DNA from: Zingiber officinale | Lineage: Eukaryota > Streptophyta > Magnoliopsida > Zingiberales > Zingiberaceae | DNA: 64,000 nt | NCBI RefSeq assembly: GCF_018446385.1 | Contig: NC_056001.1 | Location: 12,084,672 to 12,148,671 of the forward strand | Direction: 5' to 3' | In this document: positions 1 to 12,700 of the stretch, piece by piece | Layout of the letters: each line of letters starts with the position of its first letter | Position numbering within the stretch: the first letter of the stretch is position 1 | Made by a program: the position numbers and the translations under genes | The notes under the pieces: model-generated | What the model saw: only the letters and a program-made list of their open reading frames with translations | Database searches by the model: none | What the model was told of the DNA's origin: nothing

Positions 1-385
1 ATGTGCAATTGTTTCACCTTCTTCAAGACGGAGGTTGGTGAGCTGGTTGTGAAGTAAGTCCCGTCTCGCAAGCTTGGCTTCGGATGTTCCTTCGTGTAGT
101 TCAAGGAACTTCTCCCAAAGCTCCTTTGCTGAGTTGTAGGTATCGACACGGTTGACTTCTTGTGGCGGAAGTACGCTTAGCAGATGGAATTCTGCTTTCT
201 TGTTTGCCACGTACTCGGCCTGCTCTTTCTTTGTCCATTGATTTTTCGCTTTGCCCTCGGGATCATCAAAATCGAGTTCCATTGTTAGTAATAAATCAAA
301 ATCGGTACCGAAAATACCTTCATGTGCTTCTTCCAGCTTGCAAAGTCCCCTCGAATTTTGGCGGGTGGATGTTAGATCCGGTCAT
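1..385 (-). pseudogene. copia gag (UBN2-type), 5' part, frameshifted, runs off the window
   Basis: On the minus strand, from an ATG at 385-383, the reading starts MTGSNIHPPKFEG and continues into a copia gag of the UBN2 type. Recognisable segments include AKELWEKFLELHEGTSEAK and RDLLHNQLTNLRLEEGET, which match the gag of element B in this window. The frame changes twice between about 282 and 345, so the gene is broken. A long open stretch runs from 282 to 1, where it leaves the window. The gag lies directly downstream of the primer-binding site and LTR at 442-1461, so it belongs to that element. It would encode the capsid-like protein of the element. Confidence 0.8.
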
Positions 386-427
386 CTCGTTGCTTCGTTC
401 GCCGGTTAGTCCTCCTGAAGCGTCTCG

Positions 428-439
428 GCTCTGATACCA
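428..439 (-). other. primer-binding site (initiator-Met tRNA type)
   Basis: On the minus strand the sequence next to the LTR reads TGGTATCAGAGC, the 12-base complement of the plant initiator methionine tRNA 3' end used by most Ty1-copia elements. It sits just inside the LTR end at 442, between LTR and gag. Confidence 0.8.
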
Positions 440-441
440 CT

Positions 442-1461
442 TGTAGGATCGTTGCGGCCGGCTAAAAGGGGGGGGGTTGGATAGCCTGCAAAAATAAGAC
501 AACCCTTTCTCGAACTCTCAACAGTACACTTGTATAGAATTAAAGCAGTAAATAAAAGCAGAAAGAAAGAGGCAGAAGATTTTTACTTGGTTAAAACCAA
601 GGAGTTGTTAATCCAAGGAATGTAGCACTAGTATCTCTTTCAGGCGGAGAAGCCTCTTACAACAGTGAAAGTGTAAAATAAAGAAGCTAATCTAGAACAG
701 TAGTGTACAAGTGTTGGAAATGGAATGCACTGAGTTGATGAAAAGCTTCTGGACCAAGGCTATATTTATAGCCTTGGTCAAGGCGCCTGGAAGGGGTTCC
801 GGGCGCCCCGGGGGGATAAAACTTTATCCCCAACGTTCAGATCGCGTTTGACGCGATTTGGTCAACAAACCAGGTCCGGGCGCCCCGGACTGCTCCGGGC
901 GTCCGGAAGGGTTTCGGGCGCCCCGGAGCCTAAAGTCAACTGATGTTGACTTTTTCATCCGGGGACCACTGCTCCGGTTCAGTTCACCTCGGTCCGGGTC
1001 TTCTATTCCGGATCCGTTCTCTTGGGTGATCTCTGCCATCCGGAAAAGGGCTCACCCGAACCCAACTTCTGGTCTTCTCGAGCGGGCTTCCCTCCGGCTT
1101 CTCGTCCCTCGGAATCGCCGCGTGTTCCCTTCTCGTCCGCCGGCGTACTCATCCGCAGTCTTCGTCCCTCGGACACACTGCGTGCCGTCCTTCTCACTAG
1201 CTGCGTCTCTTGCTCCCCGAGCAATCTTCCGCTCCGGCTTTCGTCCCTCGGAACCACCGCGCGTTTCCTTCTCGTCCGCCGGTGTACTCTTCGGCAACGC
1301 CTCGTCCCTCAGACGCACCGCGTGGCGTCCTTCTCGCTGGCTGCGTCTTCCGCTCGACTACCTGTGCTCCTAAGCTCCTGCACACTTAGACACTATGTTA
1401 GAAACAAACATGACCTAACTTAACTTGTTGATCACACCAAAACAACCTTGGGGTTCCAACA
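442..1461 (-). mobile_element. copia 5' LTR, minus orientation (element leaves the window to the left)
   Basis: The segment is bounded by TG at 442 and CA at 1461. On the minus strand it starts TGTTGGAACCCC and ends in front of the primer-binding site. It is about 1,020 bp. A G-run near 468-477 is the complement of the poly-C motif found near the 3' end of copia-type LTRs here. On the minus strand a TATA-like GCTATAAATATAGC lies near 758-772, with a GGCGCC/GGGCGCCC-rich block directly upstream (780-915). Positions 1060-1350 hold GC-rich direct repeats built on CTCGTCCCTCGGA and CTCGTCCGCCGG. Long ORFs here on both strands are by-products of these repeats. Only one LTR is in view, so no target duplication can be checked. 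Confidence 0.75.
780..915. repeat. GGCGCC/GGGCGCCC palindrome array next to the LTR TATA box
   Basis: Repeated short palindromes with cores GGCGCC and GGGCGCCC (for example AAGGCGCCTGGAAGG, CCGGGCGCCCCGG) fill this stretch. On the minus strand they lie immediately upstream of the TATA-like motif at 758-772, so they occupy the promoter-proximal part of U3. The same arrangement recurs in other LTR families in the window. Confidence 0.7.
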
Positions 1462-1612
1462 AATATGTCATGCAAAGATTTTTATACCTCTAGCAGGTGG
1501 TAAAATGTTGCACAAACACAGTCTTCAATTCCTCAAATGTCCAAATGGAGGAAGCGGGGAGGTGGTTGAACCACCTTTGTGCTAAGCCCAAGAGAGTCGT
1601 CAAGAATAGGGA
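1462..1612 (-). pseudogene. gypsy gag fragment
   Basis: The minus strand translates to a short stretch containing AQRWFNHLP followed by FEELKTVFVQHF. That is the conserved core of plant Ty3-gypsy gag proteins. The segment has an internal stop and no flanking gag sequence. It is therefore the scrap into which the copia element with LTR 442-1461 inserted. Confidence 0.65.
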
Positions 1613-1710
1613 TAATAATGGTTCAATTTGGATTCCATACTTTTGTCCTCATATCCATCGAATATAGGATATTCACTCTCATATCCATACCTATTAAAAG
1701 ATTAGATATC

Positions 1711-2929
1711 TGTTGGTATAGTTTGCACTAAGAATTAAACTTAGATTTTGATGTATAACAAAAGTTTAAGTTACACTTGTGATTTAACATATTTACGAAG
1801 TGTACAAGACTGAAAGACTTGATGGGACCTGACACCAGGCTGAACTTCAGTTTGGTCAAGACTTGATGGGACTTGATAGCAGGCTGAAGTCTAGTTAGGT
1901 CTAGAAGACTTAATAACTAGAAAGAAGTCCAGATAGGTTAATATCTAGTAGGAAGTCAAGTTGGATCCAAGGGACCTGACAATTGGCTGAAGTCCAAATG
2001 AGGCATCTGGAAAGAAGACTTGGTGGGTCAAGAGTTAAGTAAGCCTGCAATGGTAAGTGAGATAAATACTGGAGGAGAATGATCTAATGAGGATGAGCCC
2101 TAGTGGGACTGTAGGCGCTGGTCTAATTTTGATCCATTTTAAAAGTCTAAGATTGAGACAATAACTAGATCCTGATCTTGGTAAGATAGGATCTAATTAA
2201 TACTTTTTTTTTATATTATGTTTGTTGTGCTAACTCTGTGGTGCAGGAAACTGAAAGTTGAAAAAAGGGCTTTCAGGCGCCCGAAGGTTCGAAGTAGGTC
2301 CAGGCTCTTGGATTGGCTTGAACCCAACTACTCATGCAGATGAGTTGGCGCACTCTGATTGGCCAACGCACATCAGTGTCTAGGCACCCGGAGGTGGTCT
2401 AGGCGTACGGGAGAAGACAGAGGCTACTAGATAGAGCTTCGCTGAGATGTAGCCATGTCAGCGATCCAAGCGCCCAGAGATCTAGTGATGAAAGAGGATC
2501 GGATAGGCCTTAGTTCAAGTACCCGGGATGGTCCAGATGCCTGAAAATGCCTATAAAAGGTGGTTTAACTAGCAACTTCAAACAACAATCGATTACGACT
2601 TTCATACTTGTGTGCTGCTCTGAAACTCCGCTACAACGCTAAAACTCTACTCCAATAACAACTTCCAAGTTCCTACTCTAAAGTCATTGGTATAATTGTC
2701 TTTATGTACTTGTACAATTGGTGAAGAGTGCTCGATCAGGGTTTCTTGTAGTTGTGTCTCTTTCGGGAGATCCTGAGAAGTTCTTCCGACTCCTCCGAAG
2801 ATACTTGTATCGGTCACATTGAAGGTCGAGGTGGCGGTAGCTCACAGAACTAGTTACAGTCGCGCTAGCAATAACATTGCTAGTAGTAGCATTCCCCTCA
2901 GTCGACTGCACACTACACTTCTCCAGGTC
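1711..2929 (+). mobile_element. decayed copia LTR, plus orientation
   Basis: It starts TGTTGGTATAGTTTGCACTAA and resembles the starts at 22826 and 51413 (GCACTAA, then TTTTGATGAATGACAAA-like sequence). It has the same internal order: AAGTCC-led hairpin units (about 1840-2040), decayed GGCGCC-like blocks (about 2270-2545) and a TATA box GCCTATAAAAGG near 2550. Its 3' end is not recognisable, because a solo LTR is inserted at 2935 and the sequence beyond 3913 is not clearly LTR. No target duplication could be assigned. Confidence 0.6.
1845..2040. repeat. AAGTCC/AAGTCT hairpin units in LTR 1711
   Basis: Direct repeats led by AAGTC carry flanking complementary arms. CTAGTTA (1891-1897) pairs with TAACTAG (1914-1920). 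CCAGATA (1929-1935) pairs with TATCTAG (1942-1948) with one mismatch. Other units are too decayed to pair well. This is the same architecture as the better preserved array at 51521-51676. Confidence 0.55.
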
Positions 2930-2934
2930 AATAT

Positions 2935-3908
2935 TGATAGGACCTTTGCGTTTGGCTATAGGGGGGTGAATAGCCTTTTTTCGATTTTTCAGCTACAACT
3001 TGTTAGCGGAAGCAAATAGAAATAAAGGAAAGACAAGAAACACAAGAAAACAATGCTAATTCCTTGATTTACTTGGTCTCCACTTCCTTGAGGTGACTAA
3101 TCCAAAGCACACACCCACACAATCAAGCTCCACTATAAACTTTTTCTTCTCGAATCACAACCGAAGGTGGAGAAACCCTTACACGATTTTCTCTTCCTCT
3201 TTACAAAATGAGATCTAAGCTTGGAAGGAAGAGAATCAGAATCTGTAGGCTTGAAGATCACTTGATGAGCATTTTTTTTTTCCAATTTTGAACGGTAGTG
3301 GTTGCTCCCAGCTTCAAAAACTGCTTTTATAGTTTCTCCCGATATCAGTCGACTGATATAGCTATCAGTCGACTGATGAACTTCAACGGTACTTAAGATT
3401 TTGAGAGATTTTCAGCCGCCAACCCATAACGGTCATCTACCAGTCGACTGGTGCCCGATTCTAAACAGTCTGCCGACATTCTGTTTGTTTTGTGTCTTGG
3501 TACCAGTCGACTGGTGTGTGTACCAGTCGACTCACACACCAGTCGACTGGTACCTTATATCTTTGAGATTACAGCATTTTTATAGTTTGAGACTTACATT
3601 ACTTTACATACTTGAATTATTCTTTTAACTTATACTTCATGCCTCCAAGCACCTTCCATCAGCCTTGCGTCCTTAGGATGCTTCCGTCTCCACGACTCCT
3701 CATCCTCGCGCTTGTCTTCAAGGGCTACCTTTGGCTTTGTCATGCTAACTCTCCTTTTTACCAAGAGATCACACCTCCGGGACTTTCCTTGCCAAGTCTT
3801 CGTATCTGCTCACTCAACATTTATGTTAGATCACAATTAACGTCTAACTTAAACTTATTTAACCAAACATCAACAATGAGTAATGTCTTGAGCAAGATTG
3901 CTCCAACA
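2935..3908 (-). mobile_element. solo LTR, same family as element C, TSD AATAT
   Basis: On the minus strand it begins TGTTGGAGCAATC, as the LTRs of element C do (27889 and 31635), and ends CCTATCA. It is flanked by perfect 5-bp duplications AATAT at 2930-2934 and 3909-3913. It has no internal region, so it is a solo LTR left by LTR-LTR recombination. It carries the G-run motif (2956-2974) and an array of AGTCGACT palindromes (3345-3552) beside a minus-strand TATA (near 3325-3336). Confidence 0.9.
3345..3552. repeat. AGTCGACT palindrome array
   Basis: About seven copies of AGTCGACT, mostly flanked by TACC/GGT or ATC/GAT to extend the palindrome, occur within 200 bp of U3. They lie just upstream of the TATA box in the transcribed (minus) direction. 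The same core is used in the LTRs of element C. Confidence 0.8.
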
Positions 3909-3913
3909 AATAT

Positions 3914-4955
3914 TACCACTCCTTTACAACTCGACCTTATCCATTTTCGAGGTTTTGTTCAAGGATGTCTTCCACATGGTTCGCATTACATTAAGAAGAT
4001 GAGAAACCTCAGTTAGCTGTCATAAAAATATAATTCTTACCAAAGGTAAACTGCAGCCGGGCTTCAATCGAACTCAAGACGAATCGGAAAAGAAGACCCT
4101 CTTCAAATAGATGCTTGATGTTGAAGTTCAGATCGGACAGACTCTTAGACGCTATTATGAAAGTGGGTTCCGACTTATGGTTGTGTAGAATCGATGCCTT
4201 GGTCAATTTCATTTTCCATTCGATTGACCATGCTAAGGGAGTGGGAGGCTTGAGAAAAATGTAGTGAGGTTTTCAGCCTTTATTAAAGGTTAGCATCTCA
4301 TAAAAAATGTCGCACCGGGGATGGGTTTGGAAGAAGAAGACTCTGACATCCATCTTCTTCGGGTATAAAAAATAATGGAAAACTCGAGGTGTAAGGAGAA
4401 TTTTTACAAGCGAAAAATGATAACTACTCCACGGAGTAGTCGACAAGAGTTAGGCACTAACTATTGTAGAGGAATATGAAAATATTGGGAGACTTTGAGA
4501 AGAAGCTTGGGATCGGGAATCGAAGACCACCTAACATTTGGTCCTTCAAGAAAATTACGAACTAGACGAGTGGGAGATGTGGTCGATCGAGGGTATTCGG
4601 GATAATTATCCTATGGTTAGTGGGGACTTTGAATGTCAACTTAATATGATCTAAGTCTCCTCCGTTGATGTCTGAGCTCGTAGAGGTGTACCAGAAGATG
4701 GGAATGTCAGTGGCCATGGGTAGGATGAATTCAAAGAAAAACAACAAGAAGCAAGATGCGAAGGAAGGTGTTGTGAACTGAATGAAGGAGGACAAAGCAA
4801 GAAGGGTGAAGAAACTTACAGTAAGGAAAAATAAGAAAACTTTGAGAGTCGCCGAAGACATTGGGATTTGAAAACGAAGATGAAGAAGGCGTACACATTC
4901 TCTTGTCAATGGCCTTTATGAATCCTAGCTCCTTGAATATTAACAATTAGATCTG
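3914..4955. other. no gene recognised
   Basis: This 1 kb carries only short ORFs on either strand with no recognisable domain. It may contain old retrotransposon sequence, but I could not assign it to a family. Confidence 0.4.
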
Positions 4956-4959
4956 GACA

Positions 4960-6490
4960 TTGAAAAGGCACTGATTACCACTACCGGTCGATCAGGTGGT
5001 CGAATCGACATAATCTCAACAATCGTCTCGAAGGGATAACCTTGGCATGATGATGCCATGTGGCAACTTCATACAGGTCTGCATTTATGATGAATTTAAT
5101 AAGCTAATCATCATTTAGATACCCCCTCATGTGTATCATCTACATTTATGGCGTCGACTTGCTTATTTTTGAGGTGCTAAACTATACAACAATATGGTTT
5201 TTGAAACGACGTTAGCCTTAAAGAGAAGAATCGGTCGGCAAACCAATTTGGACTACTGTCTAGTCAGTCGGACTCAAATTTCCTTTAACTAGACTTGAAT
5301 GAAGACTTATGATACGGAGAATATTGGAAGCCTCCATGTAAGATCGAAGGGTCCATCATTTTGCTGAGGTAGAGGTCAAAAATCTAGGTGAGTCAACCTG
5401 ATCAGGTTATCCGATTGGATCGTATAAGACAACTAGCCGGTCAAATTCCCTCGACCCCAGGGACTCCGCTCCCTCGACACAAGCACCCCACTCTGCCAAA
5501 GCAAAGATAAGTAGCACGTCAAATTCTCCCAACCCCAAGGGTTATGCTCCCTCTGATTCAGTGTCCAGCTCTACCAGAGTCATTCTCCAGTCAGATTCCC
5601 CCGACCCTAGGGGTTTCGTTCCATTGACACAAGTACCCACTTTGCCAACCCAAAGACATGTAGTAGGTTAGATTATCTTGACCCCAAGCGCTATACTCCC
5701 TCTAATTCGGTATCCAACTTTGCTAAAGTCATTCTCAAGTCGGATTACCCCGACCCTAAGGGCTCCGCTTCCTCGATACAAGTGCCCACTCTAATTCGAG
5801 ATTAATGCAGAATCAAAATGGTCGAGTGATAATGAGTGAAACGGTGGGCGTTTCACTGCTCGACGAGTAATGACCATTAACGCTGCCGTTGATCTATGCT
5901 CCTATATAAGGAGATTGTGATCATAGACAGAAGACACAACAACACAAGTAGAAGCTCTCCTGCTCGTTGTATCCTGGGAAACAAATAACCCAAGTGAGCA
6001 TCGAAGTATAGCCAGAGGTGGGTGAATCTGTTTTAAGGAAATTGTGACTCTCGCAAGCCTCGGTCCTTTTTCCCGCTCGGACTCCTCTGCTCCTTTAGTC
6101 GCTAGGCCTGTCTGCTTCTCCCGATCGACCACTTGCTCGGCCGACTCAGCTTGACCGACCGACACTTCTCGCTCAGGTTGCATTTTTTGCTTCGCCCGAC
6201 ATGCATCAGCACGCTCGACCTATCTGCTTCACCCGATCGACCTCTTTGACCGCTCAGCTTGTCTGCTCGGCCTGTCTGCTTGCCCAACCGACCTCTCGCC
6301 CAGTCTGCTTTCTGTCTGGCCCAACTTGCTCGGCCTTACTGTCCGGTCGGCCAATCTACAACTTGCCCACCCGACCATTAAGTCGGCTCAGAATTTGCTG
6401 CTCAGACTCGAAGCTCGGTCTGCACTTAGCAATTAGCAAAAACCAGTCCCTGCTGGCAATTTGAGATTATCCGTTCAGGTCATCTCAACA
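4960..6490 (+). mobile_element. probable decayed LTR (gypsy-like)
   Basis: The stretch ends with CTCAACA at 6490, directly before the AT-rich flank of the AG gene. It contains a TATA box CCTATATAAGG (about 5901) and downstream CCGACC/TCGGCC-rich direct repeats (6080-6400) such as those in transcribed LTR leaders. It also holds a dimeric tandem repeat (5425-5800). I could not find a clear TG start, a primer site or a target duplication, so the boundaries are approximate and the class is inferred from layout only. Confidence 0.35.
5425..5800. repeat. dimeric tandem repeat, about 150 bp period
   Basis: Units starting GATTCCCCCGACCCTAGGG recur near 5440, 5593 and 5740. A second, related subunit (CCCAACCCCAAGGG ... 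TCGGTATCCA) sits between them near 5519 and 5668. The period is about 150 bp, built of two 75-bp subunits that have diverged. It is not a CRISPR-type array, because the spacers are themselves related. Confidence 0.6.
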
Positions 6491-7024
6491 GTAAATTGAA
6501 TTTAATTCAGTATAATTTAAATTCATCTAATACATCATAAATCTCCGACAACAGATTATTTTTTCCAATAATAATTTATACAATAATTAATAAACAGATA
6601 GAAAGATAGATCGGTATCATGGAGGAAGACGACGATTCTAAATGCATATAAATGCTGCAATTCGCCATGCCTGGAGTCTACTTTACTACTCGTATTCATT
6701 TTTTTTTTACAAGATCCTTGAGCGTTTGAATTTTGCAGAGTTTGTTCCAAGGCAACTTAAAGCAAAGACAGGTACAGATATATTAATTAGTTTATGACCT
6801 GAAATTTTCCTTCAGAAAAAACATATGACAGAAAATGAGTTTTTCCAGCATTAAACGATACCATATTGCAGCATGAAGCACTAAATTAGTCTTAATTGCG
6901 TAGGACAGTATAAATAACAGTAAACAGGAGCTATCAACGCACGCACAACAAAAGTTGGAAACGCTTATCCTTCGAAACGTGCTTTCCTTAAGCGTGATCA
7001 CAAATCCATCTTCTTTCATCTCAC
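6491..7024 (-). other. AG 3' untranslated and downstream region
   Basis: This AT-rich stretch follows the AG stop codon. It includes the possible 3' UTR exon from 7024 downwards. It has no supported coding sequence. Confidence 0.4.
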
Positions 7025-7149
7025 CTGCAAAGCCCAGAATAAAGTCGATGAATAATTTGATCAAACTGAATTTAATTTGTTAGCAAAACCAATGCTTGTC
7101 ATGAGAATCAAACTAGTTCTTGATAGATTTGGCGAGCTTTGTTGCTCAC
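7025..7149 (-). other. possible last intron of the AG gene at the stop codon
   Basis: A donor-like GTGAGC begins at 7149, inside GGGTGAGC where the stop codon lies. An acceptor CTTTGCAG ends at 7025 on the minus strand. If spliced, the joined sequence again gives G-TGA, so the protein ends QLG whether or not the intron is removed. Splicing is inferred from the motifs only. Confidence 0.4.
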
Positions 7150-9707
7150 CCCAGCTGAAGGGCTGTCCTTTGTTGCTGACTGTAATGTTGGTTTGGCTGC
7201 ATTAAGTGCACCTCGAGGAAGTTCCTTGAATCAAATGGAGGCATCATCTCGTATTCTGCCGTTGCCGCCGTCGGCAGCATATTCATCTGTTGGTGCACCC
7301 TCTCGTTCTCAACTATCTGTACACAGTCAATTCTTCAGCTTGTTGGAATCATAATCTACTGTTTAAGTATGCAACATTAACATTTTACTGAGTCGATGAA
7401 ATAGGGCAAAGAATGCAATTCTATCTCGAACTATTTAACAAGTTGTCAAGTAATCAAAAATATAAAATGAGGAGCTAGCTTACCTTGTTCCTTAAAAACA
7501 TATTGTCATTCTGCAGTTCCATCTCCTAATAAAGAGAAAGAAAAAACATAAGAATAAGAGAAGTATTAAGTAAGAAGAAATTCCACAGTCGATGTTAGGA
7601 TACGCTATCCTTACCCTTCTCTGCATATACTCAATTTCAGCAAACAGCAAGTCATTCTGAAACACGGAATCACAATAAGTAGGATGAACAGTTAATTAAG
7701 TCATTGGAAAATTAAAGGGCTATTATGTTTACCTTTTTAGATCTTATTTTGATGATTCCTTTCTCCAACCTACTCTCGAGCTGCTTAAGGTCCCTTATGC
7801 TCATGGAATCAAGGGACTCACCCATCAGATTCCTGAAAAATTAGGATTTACTTTAAGAAGCGCCTACTGCATGTTAACGAGGGATGTAAGTTTTTGCTTA
7901 TGATTGCAGTGATACCTGTTTGTGCTCAGTATGCTGTTGATTTGTTGTCGTAGTTTCGATGCTTCTTGCTGGTAATACTGAAAGCAGACGATGTATCAAT
8001 CATTAAATGGCTTGCAAAAGTAAATATGTATGCTTGTATTCTAGGAAACGTTAGGTCGACAATTGCATTATTTTGCTTAATTTGCGTGTGTTTATTTTCA
8101 AATGGGTCGTTGCAACATAGGCATTTGTTTTATTGTTCAATCTAAAGGTATATAGGAGAAGTTCCAAATCTTTACTTGCTGTATAGCTTTGTGACACTAA
8201 AGCGTTGGGAAAATGAATGAAAATAGGTGAAAAAAGGACTCGAATTGTGGTGAAGGATCATATTAGAGTTTCCTTGCACATTATCAAGCTCAATTGGAGC
8301 TAGTAACAAGTATTCATACATGAGCTCGAAATTACGCCATGAATTTTATTTAGTTAGTTCATAATTTATGAAATTATTATATAACTAATTTTAGCCAAAC
8401 AAATATTGATTTAATTACAAATTTAACTAGCGCGTATTAATGCAACAAAACTCAATCAATTTCGTAATTTATGTATATAAATAGTCATGAAAACTAAATG
8501 TATTCTAGCTAGTTATCTACAGATACTTGAAACTTAAGTTGCTAATAATGCCTAGAGCTCAAAATCTATAGAAATATTATAAATTCTAAATCAAATATCT
8601 AAACAAGCAAACAACTTCAATCGAACTTGAATAAATACTAATTTTAAGAACCGAAAAAGATATTACTTGTAAGCAACACTATAAGTATATATTGTGATAC
8701 AAATGTCAGGGTTGATATTAAAAATAAAATTCCTTATGTAGAAACTATTTATAAATTTTATTCATAAATAACAACCATTATCTATTCATAACATTATTTG
8801 AGATTCCTGTAAAGTTGCGCTCACTTAGCTTTTATACAATAACATTAAATAACAGTTTAGAATTATTAAGTTATTAGCTATATATATCATGGATTTATTT
8901 CTATTCTAGATATTTTAGTCAGAGGATATTATGTTAACTTAGTTCATCACACAAATGAGCTATTACCTAAATATTATAGAATACAAACCTGGATCATTTT
9001 CATACAATGACAATATTTAAGTAGTAAATCCATATTTAAAAAATCTGTGAAATTATGTTAGCCTTGTAAGGTATTTCCAAATGCTTCATGATCTTGGTCC
9101 TTATATTTTTGTAAGTCATCAACCTATAATGACTTTGATGTATTAGACTATAATTAACCCCTAAACATGAAGCTCAAAAAAGAAAAAACATACAACGTCT
9201 TTCAAATTTTGAGGGCATGCCCCTTGTGAAAACATAGATAAAAATTCATTTCACTCTCCTTAATATTCTCTTTTTTTTAAAAAAAAAAAAATCTTAGTGT
9301 TATTAAACTCCTCATTTTATCCCTAAATCATTTACATTGTCAGACATGTGGTATCATTATATTACATTTGAAGATCTATCATGTCATTATTGGATTGAGT
9401 AAATTACATTTTCAATTGTTAGGGTTAAATGACATTATCAATATGAAAGCTTTAGAGGGATTTTAATAGCTATAAACTTTATGAGCATTTTACAAAAGAA
9501 TGTAAACTTTGGGAAGTGAAATAAAATTTCTCTTGATCTGTATTGTTTTTGACAATTAATCCCTCCAAATTAGTGGGTTTTTTATGAAGAATGTTGTAAC
9601 AAATCATTTGACACCATGAATAGAGCCTTACAAAGTCTCTTTTGATTATTTGGCCTTAACCTATGAGATTTTGCTTGAGAACGTGAAAGACAAATTCTGT
9701 TTGCTTG

Positions 9708-9738
<31 letters not shown>

Positions 9739-12700
9739 TTTGTTAATCAATTGACTTCTGTTGATGAAGCTAACTTCATATAGATGTATTGAAAAATCCA
9801 TAACACGATCAATTAGGAAACTCTACTATAACGAGAATTTTTTTGTCTATACATGGAAGTGATGGTTAGGGTTTAAGCTAGTCCTAAAGGTTTTTACAAG
9901 CCATCATAGAACTTCAACCCTATAAAACCTTGTATTAACAATAAGAAGACTAGATCAAGCCATTCTATCTACTCTAGTTATTTTACTCTGTCCACAGCCT
10001 CTTTTATATTGTTTTTTTCAGTACTTTGGAGTTATTAAATTGGTTTACTTTCTCCATCTCCCTTCCGTATCATGCTTCTTTGTTTGCATTGTTCTAAAAG
10101 TAGAATTTATATGGACCCATTTGACCACATACTCTACAGGTTTGTACTGCAAATCATCTCCATCTGCAAAAAAACATGATTTAATATGTAGCAAAGTTTA
10201 AATTTAAATTATACAAGTTGAATGCTGCGTATATATGTTGTAATATATTGCTTTGTCTTTGATTAACTCACCTACACTAAGCTAATTTATTAGGTTTGAA
10301 TCCATTAAGATATATTCACGAGAATATAGCTCAAAAACAAAGAGCATTGATTTGACTTCTTCTCATTCAATGCGATTTCTTCAATTAGCAAATCTGATAT
10401 CTTTGAACAAAGTGTTGACAAACAGATTACAGAATCCAATAGTTCATTTTGTGTTACAGTTTCAGTCTCGGAATAAAATGGCAAAGTTATGATTGTGCAG
10501 CATTGAGGTTATGACACAAACCGAAATGTGCTAATATAACTTCAAACTTAATTCTTTTAACTTAATTTTGCTTATTAGATAATAAATTAAATCAAAATTT
10601 TATTTGCTATAATATAGTGAGATACAATCGTTTAAATGTTTTAAGGTGTATTTATTTTCACATGAATTTAAATAAAATTTACTCTTTTAATCTTCTTTCA
10701 TTTTATTTTTTTTCTGAATTAAAAATAATATTTTTTTTATTTTTTATTTCAATCTGCATAAGAAGAGCTCATACGAGTTTTACTTGTATCATCTTATTTA
10801 ACATAATTAACTAAAAATAAGATTACTACATGTTCAATTAAATTATTTTTTAAAAATTAAAAAGAATAATTTTTTTAATTTTTTTTTATATGTGTTAGTT
10901 CAGTATAACATTCATTGGCACAATTGACATGCATTACACAGGTGAAATTAGCTGTGTCATGCGATCAAAATTGAATTTTATTTACTTGGATTATGATCTA
11001 TGGAACTTTGGATTATGGTCTTTATAGGATAAAATAAATTAAGAAGATAAACTAGGAAATTTCAGTTGTCTTAGTTGTGAAACTTCTACTGAAACATATA
11101 TGACAATTACCAGAATATAATTTATCTCTATCATATGAATATCATATTGTTATCTTAATGTATATAATTTGTTGGAATCACATATATGATACCTTTTCTT
11201 ACTGTCATTAGACTGTATCAAATTTGTGCATCAACTTCAAATATGATATATCAAGAAAATCATATCATATCAATCAATATGCTCATTTTGTTCTAAAAAT
11301 TCCATATGAAATTTATGATTATCTACATTTTAGAATTTTTGTTAGTCAGAAAGTTTATTAAGTAACGGAGCCGGAAAAAGAAATAGATTACCTGTGCATT
11401 AGCTTCTGAAACAAATCCATTGTTGGTGGTCTCATTACATGCTTTCTTGTACCTCTCGATAGTTGCTTTGACACTGCAATAAAACAAAGTTTCATTGTTT
11501 ACAAAAATAAATATTAAGTTAACATTTATAAGTTGCAAGTTATTTTTGGTATTAGCAAAACTACGAAAATCTAATAAAGTAAATACTTCTCATGAAAAAA
11601 AAAAAACTCTACTCATAATTAATTCCATTTCCTAAAATCATCTCTTAAAAAGATATCAATGATTCTGTATTCAAATGAGATAAACTTATGATATTGTAGA
11701 GAAACCAACCACTAACTGCAGCTAGCGAATAATTTTAGATGCAATAAATGGAGCTCAATAATTCTATGAACCATCTAAAATCTGAGTAATAAAATTTGCG
11801 TATTAGTCAGTAATGTAAACCCTAAAAAATCAATTTTTCAAACATTTAAATCAATAGCCAACATAGGTAGTGTATGACACTTTGATGGCAAAAAGAAAAA
11901 ATCTGGAGACATGATCGTATATCATACTAATGATTAAGAAAAATCTCACTAAGTAGAAGGATCAAATCTCATTAACGATAGAAATGTATCCTGAGCACAT
12001 TGATTATAGCGCATGCAAACTTGTAACTTGCAGTGTGACAAAACATCTTAACACAGCGGATGGAAGTACTCTATATAGAAAATCTAAGCAAGCTATAATT
12101 AAGAGTTGAGAAGTACACCTGCAATGGCAAGATCTCCAGCTATTTGCAAGCTGAACAATAATAAAAAACCACTAAGTGGAGATGAGAGACGAGGATGTCA
12201 AATCTGTATTTTCAAATATATTATCAAGTAAAGGCAGAAAGTTGTAAGGCTCTGAATAAAGCCACTAGGTTGAATGTCTCATGGGCAACAGAGCTGATCA
12301 ATCCACGAGATTCTCTAACACAGTCACGAGGCCGGGCATCAATCTCCAAAATGTCTTGTCGTATTAAATACGAAAGAATTAAGTAATAGGATGTAAAATT
12401 TCAACTCATGGACTATCTTTTTGGTCATAAAGTGACAAAACAGGGTTTCGATTGCGCCAAATGCAGAGACAAGCAAGGAAGGAAGGTTAGTCCAAGTGTT
12501 TATCGATAAAGCAGTGAGCAGACGACTGTGGTGCGCCTATTTCCGAGGCCTCTTATTGACTCCTGTCCTTACGCTATAGCTGATCTCTGCTCCAACCTTA
12601 GTTTCCTCGAGGATGCCATTGGTCCTCTCTGCCACGGTGGCGCTCGATCCCACGCATGATTGGCCATTTTCCCTCTGCCCACCTGCCATGGCTAGTGTCC

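Noticed and set aside
858..1373. A 171-residue ORF in the GC-rich part of the first LTR
   Set aside because: It lies across tandem GC-rich direct repeats, has opposite-strand counterparts of equal quality and no domain. It is a composition artefact.
4562..4909. A 115-residue minus-strand ORF
   Set aside because: Hydrophobic and Phe/Ser-rich from pyrimidine-rich sequence, with no domain. An overlapping ORF in another frame looks similar.
5425..5800. CRISPR-like regularly spaced repeats
   Set aside because: The units are about 75/150 bp, the spacers are related to each other and the window is plant nuclear DNA.
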